DNA of 11,899 nucleotides. Source: AWTP1-13 sp035258605. Its GTDB lineage: Bacteria > Pseudomonadota > Alphaproteobacteria > Rhizobiales > Hyphomicrobiaceae. This document shows, piece by piece, positions 1-7,143 of this stretch; position 1 is the stretch's first letter; every line of letters begins with the position of its first letter. The DNA is taken from positions 1-11,899 of the forward strand of contig DATFXD010000109.1 in assembly GCA_035258605.1 (NCBI GenBank), given 5' to 3'. Under the pieces are notes generated by a model. It did not search any database and had not been told where the DNA came from. It was given only the letters and a program-made list of their open reading frames with translations. Made by a program: the position numbers and the translations under genes.

Positions 1-1
1 C

Positions 2-913
2 GCCATCGTCGAAAAGGACGGCAAGCGCGAGATCAAGGTCATTGCCTCGGGTCTGCATCGGCCCAACGGCATCGTCGTGCACAAGGGCACGCTCTACATC
101 GCCGAGCTGTCGCAGATCTCGAAGATTGAAAACATCGAGGATAATCTCGACAACCCGCCGAAACCGACGGTCATTCTCGCCGATCTGCCCAAGGACGAAG
201 CGCACGGCTGGAAGTATCTGACCGTGGGGCCGGACGAGAAGCTCTATTTCCACATCGGCGCGCCGTGCAACATCTGCATGCCCCCCGAGCGGCACTCCAA
301 GATCTACCGGGTTGGCCTCGACGGCAAGGATCTTGAGGTCTACGCCAGCGGCGTGCGCCATATCGTCGGCATGGATTGGCACCCAACCCTGCACCAGCTC
401 TACTTTTCCGAGAACGCCCGCGACTGGCTGTCAGAGGACATGCCGCAGGACAAGCTGAACCGCGTCACCAAACCGGGCGCTGACAACTTTGGCTATCCCT
501 ATTGCCACCAGGGCAACCTGCCCGATCCGGAGTTCGGCTGGGGCCACTCTTGCAGCGAATTCACCAAGCCGCTGACGTTGCTTGGCGCGCATGCGGCCGC
601 GCTCGGGATGAAGTTCTATACCGGCAAGGCGTTTGGCTCCGAATACCGCAATGCCATCTTTTTGGCGCGGCATGGGTCCTGGAACAAGAGCACGAAGCTT
701 GGCGGCGACGTCGTGGTGATCAAGCTCAACAGTGACGGCACCGTGAAGTCGATGGCACCCTTCCTCACTGGCTTCATCCAGAACAACAACTACGTCGGCC
801 GTCCGGTCGACGTGCTGCCGATGCCGGACGGCTCGTTGCTGGTGTCCGACGACTTCAATGGCGCCATCTACCGCGTGAGCAAAGGCAGCTCGCGCGTTGC
901 CGGTAATAAGTAG
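2..913 (+). CDS. PQQ-dependent sugar (sorbosone/glucose-type) dehydrogenase, 3' part
   Basis: The reading frame is open from the left edge of the window, so the N-terminus is missing; about 303 residues remain. The GTG at 77 is internal, because family-like sequence (GLHRPNGIVV) continues upstream of it. The protein looks like a beta-propeller of the glucose/sorbosone dehydrogenase family: it has repeated blade-like strands, an AHGW segment near 207-218, WHP and HGSWNKS motifs, and the typical final blade MPDGSLLVSDDFNGAIYRV close to the C-terminus. Such enzymes oxidise sugars or other alcohols and aldehydes with PQQ and usually act in the periplasm. The secreted cytochrome c encoded 57 nt downstream fits as electron acceptor. 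The exact substrate cannot be read from the sequence, and PQQ use is inferred from the family. The GAPCNIC motif and the extra cysteines near YCHQG and HSCSEF could form disulfides. Confidence 0.85.
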   Translation, partial: AIVEKDGKREIKVIASGLHRPNGIVVHKGTLYIAELSQISKIENIEDNLDNPPKPTVILADLPKDEAHGWKYLTVGPDEKLYFHIGAPCNICMPPERHSKIYRVGLDGKDLEVYASGVRHIVGMDWHPTLHQLYFSENARDWLSEDMPQDKLNRVTKPGADNFGYPYCHQGNLPDPEFGWGHSCSEFTKPLTLLGAHAAALGMKFYTGKAFGSEYRNAIFLARHGSWNKSTKLGGDVVVIKLNSDGTVKSMAPFLTGFIQNNNYVGRPVDVLPMPDGSLLVSDDFNGAIYRVSKGSSRVAGNK

Positions 914-921
914 CCGGGGCG

Positions 922-956
922 GCAGGCGGCCAGGGGCGGACGCCTCGACCGCCTGC
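922..956 (+). terminator. Hairpin between the dehydrogenase and cytochrome c genes
   Basis: GCAGGCGG (922-929) and CCGCCTGC (949-956) form a perfect 8-bp stem. A second small stem inside the loop (933-937 with 942-946, one G-U pair) would make a longer imperfect hairpin. No T-run follows, so it is not a standard intrinsic terminator. It could instead weaken read-through or stabilise the upstream message, adjusting the ratio of dehydrogenase to cytochrome. The role is inferred. Confidence 0.35.
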
Positions 957-970
957 GCTCTCCTTGAGCG

Positions 971-1558
971 ATGGCAATTGGGCAAGGCATGCGCCGCCGG
1001 CTGGTCGCGATCCTGTTGATACCGGCGCTGGCTGTTGGTGCTCGGGCCGAGACCTTCGCCGAGCGCGTTGCGCCCTGCCTTGCCTGCCACGGCGAAAACG
1101 GCCAGTCGAGCGCGCCGGAGGTACCCTCGTTGGGCGCCCAGCCGGCGCCCTACGTCCTGATCCAGCTCTACCTGTTTCGCGGCCGCCAGCGGCTCATCGA
1201 GGTGATGAACGAGGCCACCAAGGACTTCTCCGACGACGATCTGATGACGTTTTCCGACTTCATCGCTCGCCTGCCGTCGCCCAGGCCAGCCAATGAGCCG
1301 ACCGATGCCCAGCGCATGACGCGCGCAGCAGCCCTCGTGCACCAGTACCGCTGCGACTTTTGTCACAACCCGGATCTGGCCGGACGCGACAACATTCCGC
1401 GCCTGGCCGGACAACGCGAGGACTACTTGATCAAGGCGCTGCGCGAGTACAAATCGAACACCCGCCCGGGCTACGACGCCTCCATGGCCGACGTGCTGGC
1501 TCGCATCAGCGATGCCGAGATCCTCGACCTTGCCTATTTCGCGGCACGCCAACCCTAA
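971..1558 (+). CDS. Secreted two-haem cytochrome c (c4-like)
   Basis: This 195-residue protein begins with a signal peptide: a basic MRRR segment, a hydrophobic core (LVAILLIPALAV) and an ARA-like cleavage site before ETFAERV. Two CXXCH haem sites are present: CLACH at residues 36-40 and CDFCH at 128-132. Each is followed by a likely axial Met in a c4-type context (M79 before a KDFSDDDL stretch, M172 before ARISDAEILDLA). The two half-domains make it a periplasmic electron carrier. It probably takes electrons from the PQQ-type dehydrogenase encoded just upstream and passes them to a terminal oxidase; this is inferred from gene order. The start is uncertain. ATG 971 gives the longest form, but ATG 989 gives a more usual signal peptide starting MRRRLV, and neither has a strong Shine-Dalgarno sequence. 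Confidence 0.88.
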   Translation: MAIGQGMRRRLVAILLIPALAVGARAETFAERVAPCLACHGENGQSSAPEVPSLGAQPAPYVLIQLYLFRGRQRLIEVMNEATKDFSDDDLMTFSDFIARLPSPRPANEPTDAQRMTRAAALVHQYRCDFCHNPDLAGRDNIPRLAGQREDYLIKALREYKSNTRPGYDASMADVLARISDAEILDLAYFAARQP

Positions 1559-1601
1559 CATCGGCGCGCAACGCCTTCCCCAAACTCTCCGCGGGTCGCG
1601 A

Positions 1602-1618
1602 GCCCGATGGCATCGGGC
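1602..1618. terminator. Hairpin in the convergent gap between cytochrome c and grxC
   Basis: GCCCGAT, a 3-base loop and ATCGGGC form a perfect 7-bp stem in the 102-bp space where the two genes converge. The symmetry allows it to act on both strands. No T-tract follows on either strand, so termination efficiency is uncertain. Confidence 0.45.
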
Positions 1619-1660
1619 GGCATCATCATCGGCCGCAACGCACCCGCCTCGTCAAGCGTC

Positions 1661-1918
1661 TCACCCCGCCAGCAGGGCCTCGAGCTCGCCCTTGGCGTCG
1701 AGCTCATAAAGTTCGCTGCAGCCGCCGACATGGGTCTCGCCGATCCAAATCTGCGGCACCGTGCGGCGGCCATTGGCCTTGATTGTCATCTCGTGGCGCA
1801 ACTGGGCGTTGCCGCCGACGTCGATCTCCTCGAAGGCGGCGCCTTTCTGAGCCAGCAGACGCTTGGCCATGGCGCAATAGGGGCAAAAGCGCGTGGTATA
1901 GAGCGTAATCTTCGGCAT
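1661..1918 (-). CDS. grxC: Glutaredoxin 3
   Basis: This 85-residue protein matches the usual length of bacterial glutaredoxin 3. It has the dithiol active site CPYC at residues 12-15, the cis-proline motif TVP at 53-55 and the glutathione-binding GGCSEL at 65-70 (often GG-DDL in relatives). It is a cytoplasmic thiol-disulfide oxidoreductase that uses glutathione to reduce protein disulfides and mixed disulfides. The ATG at 1918 is preceded by GGGGGA (1923-1928 on this strand) at good spacing. The frame stays open upstream to 2125, but that extension is low-complexity Gly/Pro/Ala/Arg sequence without family resemblance, so it is not included. The gene stands alone, convergent with the cytochrome gene and divergent from the molybdenum hydroxylase operon. 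The comF gene that often precedes grxC in alphaproteobacteria is not seen here. Confidence 0.95.
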   Translation of the reverse strand: MPKITLYTTRFCPYCAMAKRLLAQKGAAFEEIDVGGNAQLRHEMTIKANGRRTVPQIWIGETHVGGCSELYELDAKGELEALLAG

Positions 1919-2195
1919 CTGTTCCCCCAATGGGCCCGGGCGAACCGGTGGCTCGCGCGGCGGCCCGACCGGCGCCTGCGCGCGCAACCGCGGCCCCGCA
2001 GAGGATAACGCGCCGGCGCGGCCAGTGCACCCCTCGGAGGGAACGCCAGGTAAAACCCGCGCCAGGGCTGGTCCCGGTTCGGAGCCCGGGCAAGCGGCCA
2101 GCACCGTTGCCGCAGAGCCGGCCACCGCCGCCTTGCCGGCGCGCGAGCCTGATGGCAGCCTGGCCGCCAGTTAGCTACCATCGTCGGCATGTGCC
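1919..2195. other. Divergent intergenic region without a recognisable gene
   Basis: This roughly 280-bp GC-rich stretch separates the divergent grxC and molybdenum hydroxylase genes, so promoters for both should lie here. I see no clear -35/-10 pair, operator or RNA gene. Frames crossing it on both strands give Arg/Pro/Ala-rich translations typical of non-coding GC-rich DNA. Confidence 0.5.
1923..1928 (-). promoter_or_regulatory. Ribosome binding site of grxC
   Basis: GGGGGA read on the minus strand lies 4 nt before the ATG at 1918. It supports that start over longer upstream options in the same frame. Confidence 0.6.
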
Positions 2196-2204
2196 GAGGG
2201 GGAA
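2196..2204 (+). promoter_or_regulatory. Ribosome binding site that fixes the GTG start of the FAD subunit
   Basis: GAGGGGGAA ends 5 nt before GTG 2210. An in-frame ATG at 2189 lies upstream of this site and has no comparable signal, so GTG 2210 is preferred. Confidence 0.65.
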
Positions 2205-2209
2205 CCGCC

Positions 2210-3094
2210 GTGAAGGCGCCAAAGTTCAGCTATCTGCGCGCCGGCAGCGTCGAACACGTGCTCGAGCTGTTGGCGCGCTACGGCGAGGATGCCGCCATCC
2301 TCGCCGGTGGGCAAAGCCTGCTGCCCGCCCTCAACCTGCGCCTGTCGCAGCCCAAGCTCCTGATCGACATCAACCGGCTCGATCGGCTCGGCGGCGTCGA
2401 GCTTGGCAATGACCACATCCGCATCGGCGCCCTTACCCGCCACGCCGAGATCGCGGCCTCGCCACTGATCTTACAACACCTACCGCTGCTGGCCGAGGCG
2501 ATGCCGCATGTCGCCCATCCGGCGGTCCGCAATCGCGGCACCTTCGGTGGCAGCATCGCGCTCGCCGATCCTGCCGCGGAGCTGCCGGCGTGCGCACTGG
2601 CGCTCCAGGCACGCTTGGTGCTGCTCAGCGCTGCGGGCCGGCGCGAGATCGCCGCGGCGGAATTCTTCACCGGCCTCTATCGTACCGCGCGCCGGCCTGA
2701 CGAACTGCTGGTCGAGGCGCAAATCCCGCTAAAGGGCAAGGCAAAGACCGTGTCCGTGTTCATGGAGCTGGCGCGCCGCCACGGCGATTTTGCCCTGGCC
2801 GGGCTCGCCACTGAGTTGTTGCTCGCGGACGGCCGCATTGCCGAGGCACGGCTTGCCTACTTCGGCAGCGACGAGCGACCGGTGCTGGCCGGTGCGGTGT
2901 CGGCGGCGATCACCGGCAAGGCGCTGGACCCAACGCTGGCGGAAGCCGCGGTCGCCGCGCTTGCCGGCGACCTCAGCCCGATCGACAACGCCCAGGCCAG
3001 CGCCAGCATGCGCCTGCATCTGCAGCGCGTGCTCACCCGCCGGGCGCTGGCGCTGGCGCTCACCAGGTCACGCCAGCTGGGGAGGGCAGCATGA
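2210..3094 (+). CDS. FAD-binding (medium) subunit of a molybdenum hydroxylase, CoxM-like
   Basis: This 294-residue protein has the length and motifs of the FAD subunit of xanthine dehydrogenase/CO dehydrogenase-family enzymes: AGGQSLLP at residues 32-39 and TFGGSIALADPAAE at 111-124, both FAD-binding, followed by the C-terminal CO_deh_flav_C-like domain. It passes electrons from the iron-sulfur subunit to an external acceptor. The start is GTG 2210, chosen for its strong Shine-Dalgarno sequence and the family-like N-terminus KFSYLRAGS. An ATG at 2189 would add seven residues. Its stop overlaps the start of the [2Fe-2S] subunit gene (ATGA), so the two are translationally coupled. The M-S-L gene order matches aerobic CO dehydrogenase operons, but the large subunit argues against CO as substrate. 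Confidence 0.92.
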   Translation: MKAPKFSYLRAGSVEHVLELLARYGEDAAILAGGQSLLPALNLRLSQPKLLIDINRLDRLGGVELGNDHIRIGALTRHAEIAASPLILQHLPLLAEAMPHVAHPAVRNRGTFGGSIALADPAAELPACALALQARLVLLSAAGRREIAAAEFFTGLYRTARRPDELLVEAQIPLKGKAKTVSVFMELARRHGDFALAGLATELLLADGRIAEARLAYFGSDERPVLAGAVSAAITGKALDPTLAEAAVAALAGDLSPIDNAQASASMRLHLQRVLTRRALALALTRSRQLGRAA

Positions 3095-3591
3095 GCGGCG
3101 AGGAGCGGCTGATGATCAGCCTCACCGTCAACGGCGAAAGCGTGTCGCGCCTGGTGCCGGTGCGGCAACATCTCGTCGACTTCCTGCGCCTCGAGCTTGG
3201 ACTGACCGGCGCGCACCTTGGTTGCGAACACGGCGTCTGCGGCGCCTGCTCGCTGCGGGTCGACGGCGTCTTGGTGCGGGGCTGCCTGATGCTGGCGGTG
3301 CAGGCCGACGGCGCCCACGTCGTCACCATCGAGGGCCTCGATGCCAGCGGCGAGATCGCGGATCTGCAGCAGGCCTTCGTCGAACGCAACGCGCTGCAAT
3401 GCGGGTTCTGTACGCCGGGCATGCTGATGACGGCGGCGGATCTGGTGCGCGCCGGCGTGCCGCGCACGCGGGCGGAGATCCGCGCCCACCTGGCCGGTAA
3501 TTTCTGCCGCTGCACCGGCTATCAAGCCATTGTCGATGCCGTGTCGGCGACGCTTAACAAACGGTTGAGCGAAGGCGGCGGCCATGTCTGA
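3091..3591 (+). CDS. [2Fe-2S] (small) subunit of a molybdenum hydroxylase, CoxS-like
   Basis: This 166-residue protein carries both expected iron-sulfur clusters. The plant-ferredoxin-type site uses C45, C50, C53 and C65 (CEHGVCGAC, then C in RGCLM). The helical-domain site uses C104, C107, C139 and C141 (QCGFCTPG, then FCRCTGY). It carries electrons from the molybdenum centre of the large subunit to the FAD of the medium subunit. It starts at the ATG of an ATGA overlap with the preceding gene, behind GGGGAGGG. A later ATG at codon 8 (MISLTVNG) is a possible alternative, but the overlap and SD favour the first. The stop lies inside ATGTCTGA, so another ATG (3584) overlaps its end in a different frame; see the large-subunit entry. 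Confidence 0.95.
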   Translation: MSGEERLMISLTVNGESVSRLVPVRQHLVDFLRLELGLTGAHLGCEHGVCGACSLRVDGVLVRGCLMLAVQADGAHVVTIEGLDASGEIADLQQAFVERNALQCGFCTPGMLMTAADLVRAGVPRTRAEIRAHLAGNFCRCTGYQAIVDAVSATLNKRLSEGGGHV

Positions 3592-3618
3592 CACTGCCCG
3601 ACGCGCTTGCCCAACCGG

Positions 3619-3664
3619 ATGCGCTTAGGGCCGATGCGCTCAGAGCCGATGCGCCTCAAAGCCG
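3619..3664 (+). repeat. Short tandem repeat, about 15-nt unit, at the start of the large-subunit gene
   Basis: Three direct copies stand head to tail: ATGCGCTTAGGGCCG (3619-3633), ATGCGCTCAGAGCCG (3634-3648) and a 16-nt copy ATGCGCCTCAAAGCCG (3649-3664). A partial fourth copy begins ATGAGC at 3665. Each unit begins with ATG. In the large-subunit frame they encode MRLGP, MRSEP and MRLKA. The extra base in the third copy puts the fourth ATG out of that frame. Confidence 0.8.
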
Positions 3665-3678
3665 ATGAGCAAAATGCC

Positions 3679-6060
3679 ATGAACCGCAGCACCCGCTCGC
3701 CCGCCACCCGATCCATGCGCTACCTCGGGCAGACCTTGTCGCGCACCGCCGCCAAGCGCGCGGTGGCCGGCCGCGGGCGCTACACCGACGATGTCGTCCT
3801 GGCCAGAATGCTGCACGCCGCCTTCCTGCGCAGTCCCTACGCGCATGCGCGCATTCTCGGTCTTGAGGTCGAGGCGGCGCGGCAGCAGCCGGGCGTCGCC
3901 TTGGTGCTCACCGGGGCCGACTTGAAGGCGCTGTGCACCGGTCCCTGGATCGGCACCCTCAGCACATTTGCCGGCATGAAGTCGGCCCCCCAGTATGCGA
4001 TGGCGGTGGAGCGGGCATGCTGGGCCGGCGAGCCGGTTGCGATGGTGGTGGCGCGCACGCGCGCGGAAGCGGAAGACGCCGTCGAGGCCATTGGCATCGA
4101 GTGGCAGGAACTGCCAGCGGTGGTCGACAAGCATGCCGCACTGGCGCCGGGCGCGCCGGTGATCCATGCCGAGCTCGGCGACAACCTGGCATTTCGCCGG
4201 AGCATCGACACCGGCGAGGTCGACGCCCACTTCGCCGCCGCCGACCTGATCGTCGAGGAGAGCTTCGAGTTTGGTCGGCACACCGCCGTCAGCTTGGAGC
4301 CGCGCTCGCTGCTCGCCCACTACGATCCGACCACCGGCAAGCTCAGCATTACCACCAGCAGCCAGTGCCCGCACATGATCCAGCGCGTGTTCGCCGCCAC
4401 CCTCGGCCTCCCCGATCACAACGTGCAGATCATTGCGCCCGACGTCGGCGGCTCGTTTGGGCTCAAGATTCACAGCTACGGCGACGAGCTCGCGACGGCG
4501 GCGGCGGCAATCGAGCTCGGCCGTCCCGTCAAGTTCATCGCCGACCGATTGGAGTCGTTCGTGTCCGACATCCACGCCCGCGAGAATTGGGTGAAGGCGC
4601 GCATCGCCGTCAAGCGTTCGGGCGAGATCGTTGGCTTCGATCTCGACGTGTTGTCCGCCGCCGGCGCCTATTCGCAGTATCCACGCACCAGCGTGTTCGA
4701 AGCCAATCAGGTCCTCAACATCACCGGTGGCCCCTATCGGCATAAGCACTACCGGGCGCGTGCCAGCGTGGTCTACCTCAACAAGCCGCCAAGCTCACAA
4801 TACCGCGCGGTCGGCCACCCGATCGGCAACGCCGTGGCCGAGCACCTGGTCGACCAGGCCGCCGATCGGCTCGGCATTGATCCAATCGAGATGCGCCGCC
4901 GCAACCTCATCGCCGATGACGCCTATCCCGTGGTTGGCGCCAGTGGCATCATTCTCAAGGACCTGTCGCATCAGCGCTGCCTCGACGTGCTGGTCGAGCG
5001 CATGCGCTACGCCGAGCTGCGTCAGGAGCAGGCAGAGCTGAGGCAACAGGGCATCCAGCGCGGCATCGGCATCGCCGCCTTCATCAAGGGCACCGCGCCC
5101 GGACCGATGGGTTACTATGGCAGCGGCGGCGCGCCAATCTCGCTGCAGGACGCCTGCGTCATCCGGCTCGAGCCCAACGGCGGCATCATTTGTGCCGTGG
5201 GCGTCACCGAGCAGGGCCAGGGCACCGACACCATCATGGCCCAAATCGCCGCCAGCGCGCTCGGCGTGCCGATCGACGCGGTGCGCGTCATCTCGGGCGA
5301 CACCGACGCCGTACCCTATGGCGGCGGCACCTTCGGCTCCAGGGGCGCCGCCATCGGCGGCGAGGCCGTTTATCAGGCCGCGCGCGACTTGAGAGCCGAA
5401 ATCCTGACCATCGCCGGGGCGCTGCTGCAGGCGGAGCCGGCGAGCCTCGACATAGTCGACGGCATCGTGGTCGATAGCGGCGGCAGCCGGCGCCTGGCGC
5501 TGGCCGAGATCGGCCGCATCTGCCACTTTCAACAGGGCGAGTTGCCGAACGATCTTGAGCCCTGTCTGTCGCACAGCCGCCGCTTCCGGCTGCTCGATGA
5601 CCCCTATATCTTCACCAACGGCATTCACGCGGCCCATGTCGAGGTCGACGTCGACACCGGCTTTGTCAGTCTAATCAAGCACTGGGTGGTGGAAGATTGC
5701 GGTCGGGTGATCAACCCGCAGCTGGCCGACGAGCAGGTCAGAGGCGGCTGTGTCCAGGGCATCGGCGGGGCACTCTATGAACACCTGATTTACGATCGCT
5801 CGGGACAGCTCGTGAACGGCACCCTGGCCGACTATCTGGTGCCGATGGCCGTCGAGATGCCGGATATCGACGTGGCGCATGTCGAGACGCCGAGTTCGCT
5901 CAGCATGCTCGGCGCCAAGGGCGTGGGCGAATCGGGCACCGGCGCCGCACCGGCGGCGGTGATGAACGCCATCAACGATGCGTTGCGGCCGTTCCAGGCG
6001 CGGGTGAGCTCGCAGCCGATTACGCCCGAGCGCATCCTGAGCGCGTTGGGCAAGATCTAA
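3679..6060 (+). CDS. Molybdopterin-binding large subunit of a xanthine dehydrogenase-family hydroxylase
   Basis: With ATG 3679 as start the protein has 793 residues, the usual size of CoxL-like catalytic subunits. It has the N-terminal RYLGQ...GRGRYTDDV segment, DVGGSFGLK near residue 255 and GQGTDT near 513, both contacting the molybdenum cofactor, and the catalytic Glu at about 751 in KGVGESG. The active-site loop reads QYRAVGHP (Y375-P381). In true CO dehydrogenase (AYRCSFR) the Cu-binding Cys sits where this protein has Ala377, and form II enzymes have AYRGAGR. The family Arg (R376) is kept. It should therefore hydroxylate an aldehyde or N-heterocycle-like substrate that cannot be named from sequence. 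The start is uncertain: the frame is open from TTG 3607, with in-frame ATGs at 3619, 3634, 3649, 3679 and 3715. No cofactor-insertion gene (XdhC/CoxD-like) lies in the window. Confidence 0.93.
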   Translation: MNRSTRSPATRSMRYLGQTLSRTAAKRAVAGRGRYTDDVVLARMLHAAFLRSPYAHARILGLEVEAARQQPGVALVLTGADLKALCTGPWIGTLSTFAGMKSAPQYAMAVERACWAGEPVAMVVARTRAEAEDAVEAIGIEWQELPAVVDKHAALAPGAPVIHAELGDNLAFRRSIDTGEVDAHFAAADLIVEESFEFGRHTAVSLEPRSLLAHYDPTTGKLSITTSSQCPHMIQRVFAATLGLPDHNVQIIAPDVGGSFGLKIHSYGDELATAAAAIELGRPVKFIADRLESFVSDIHARENWVKARIAVKRSGEIVGFDLDVLSAAGAYSQYPRTSVFEANQVLNITGGPYRHKHYRARASVVYLNKPPSSQYRAVGHPIGNAVAEHLVDQAADRLGIDPIEMRRRNLIADDAYPVVGASGIILKDLSHQRCLDVLVERMRYAELRQEQAELRQQGIQRGIGIAAFIKGTAPGPMGYYGSGGAPISLQDACVIRLEPNGGIICAVGVTEQGQGTDTIMAQIAASALGVPIDAVRVISGDTDAVPYGGGTFGSRGAAIGGEAVYQAARDLRAEILTIAGALLQAEPASLDIVDGIVVDSGGSRRLALAEIGRICHFQQGELPNDLEPCLSHSRRFRLLDDPYIFTNGIHAAHVEVDVDTGFVSLIKHWVVEDCGRVINPQLADEQVRGGCVQGIGGALYEHLIYDRSGQLVNGTLADYLVPMAVEMPDIDVAHVETPSSLSMLGAKGVGESGTGAAPAAVMNAINDALRPFQARVSSQPITPERILSALGKI

Positions 6061-6085
6061 CGTTCGCGCCAGCAGGCGAGGGACC

Positions 6086-7093
6086 ATGCACAATCCCATC
6101 CTGGTCGAGCTGACGCGCGGCGCCGGGCTCGAAAGCGTGCACCGCGGTGCCCTGGTGCTGGCGCGCGCCAATGGCGAGGTGCTGGCCGCCGTCGGCGACG
6201 TCGATCGGCCGATTTTTCCGCGCTCGGCGATCAAGCCGCTGCAGGCGCTGCCGCTGTTGGAGACCGGGGCGGCCGACCGTTACGGTTTCGGGAACCGTGA
6301 GCTAGCCATTGCCTGCGGCTCGCATTCCGGCACCCCCGAGCACACCGCCGTAGTCGGCGGCATGTTGAGCCGGGTGGGGCTTGATGCCTCCGCGCTCGGC
6401 TGCGGCGTGCAGGAGCCGCTGGACGGCACGGCCGCCCGTCAACTGGTGCGCGCCGGCCGCAAAGCCACCCAGCTCAATCACAATTGCTCGGGTAAGCACG
6501 CCGCCATGCTGGCGACGGCGCGCCACCATGCCGAAGCCATCGACGCCTACTGGCTGCCGACGCACCCGGTGCAGCTGCGCATCCACCACACCTTGGAGGC
6601 GATCAGCGGTCAAGACTTGACCACCGACGCCTGCGGCATCGACGGCTGCTCGGTGCCGAATTGGGCCATGCCGCTGACCCGCCTCGCCACCGCTTTTGCG
6701 CGCTTCGTCTCCGGTGAGGGCCTCTCGCCGGCGCGCGCAGAGACCTGCCGGCGCGTGGCACAGGCCTGCTGGGCCGAACCGACCTTGGTCGCCGGCGCCG
6801 GCCGCCTCGACACGATGGCGATGGCGCACCTGCCCGGCAGGGTGTTGCTGAAGGCCGGCGCCGAGGGTGTTCACTGCGGCGGCCTTGTCGAGCGCGGGCT
6901 CGGGTTCGCGCTCAAGATCGACGACGGTGGCAAGCGTGCCGCGGACCTGGTGACGGCAAGCCTGGTGGCCTGCGCCTGCGGCGACGTGCCCGGGCTGCCA
7001 CCATCGACGGCGCTCAAGAACTTCCGTGGCCTGACGGTTGGGGAGATGCGGCCGGCAGCGGCGCTCGCCGGGTTGCTGCACAAGCTCGCTTGA
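6086..7093 (+). CDS. L-asparaginase family protein, Rhizobium etli (thermolabile, zinc) type
   Basis: This 335-residue protein matches the asparaginase II family typified by the R. etli inducible enzyme ReAV, which is unrelated to E. coli asparaginases. As I recall the ReAV structure, its key residues are Ser48, Lys51, Ser80, Cys135, Lys138, Asp187 and Cys189. Here the same motifs sit one residue earlier: PRSAIK (S47, K50), SHSGT (S79), NCSGKH (C134, K137) and DGC (D186, C188). The nucleophile system and the Cys/Lys/Cys zinc site therefore look complete. The expected reaction is hydrolysis of L-asparagine to aspartate and ammonia in the cytoplasm, but related amides are possible. The start at 6086 has GAGGG about 5 nt upstream. 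It follows the hydroxylase large-subunit gene by 25 nt on the same strand, so co-transcription is likely. Confidence 0.93.
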   Translation: MHNPILVELTRGAGLESVHRGALVLARANGEVLAAVGDVDRPIFPRSAIKPLQALPLLETGAADRYGFGNRELAIACGSHSGTPEHTAVVGGMLSRVGLDASALGCGVQEPLDGTAARQLVRAGRKATQLNHNCSGKHAAMLATARHHAEAIDAYWLPTHPVQLRIHHTLEAISGQDLTTDACGIDGCSVPNWAMPLTRLATAFARFVSGEGLSPARAETCRRVAQACWAEPTLVAGAGRLDTMAMAHLPGRVLLKAGAEGVHCGGLVERGLGFALKIDDGGKRAADLVTASLVACACGDVPGLPPSTALKNFRGLTVGEMRPAAALAGLLHKLA

Positions 7094-7099
7094 GCTCTT

Positions 7100-7124
7100 G
7101 CCTGGGCTTCGCAATTTCCCGGGC
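7100..7124. terminator. Hairpin after the asparaginase gene
   Basis: GCCTGGG (7100-7106) pairs with CCCGGGC (7118-7124), including one G-U pair, across an 11-nt loop. It lies in the 50-bp gap where the asparaginase and pcp genes converge, the expected place for a terminator. No T-run follows on the plus strand. Confidence 0.35.
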
Positions 7125-7143
7125 GGCGCGTGCCATACCCGCG

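Noticed and set aside
431..1561. Long open frame of 376 codons on the minus strand opposite the dehydrogenase and cytochrome genes
   Set aside because: It is a shadow of strong GC third-position bias. The plus-strand frames encode recognisable motifs (two CXXCH sites, beta-propeller blades), and the antisense product resembles no family.
1661..2125. Extended N-terminus for glutaredoxin 3, adding 69 residues
   Set aside because: The added part is Gly/Pro/Ala/Arg-rich with no family match, while ATG 1918 has a good ribosome site and gives the standard 85-residue protein.
3640..4749. Long open frame of 369 codons on the minus strand opposite the hydroxylase large subunit
   Set aside because: Same cause: the plus strand encodes the full molybdenum hydroxylase, and the antisense translation is low-complexity and unrecognisable.
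2210..6060. Annotation of the three hydroxylase genes as CO dehydrogenase (coxMSL)
   Set aside because: The active-site loop lacks the AYRCSFR motif and its Cu-binding Cys, and no coxD/E/F/G accessory genes are present in the window.
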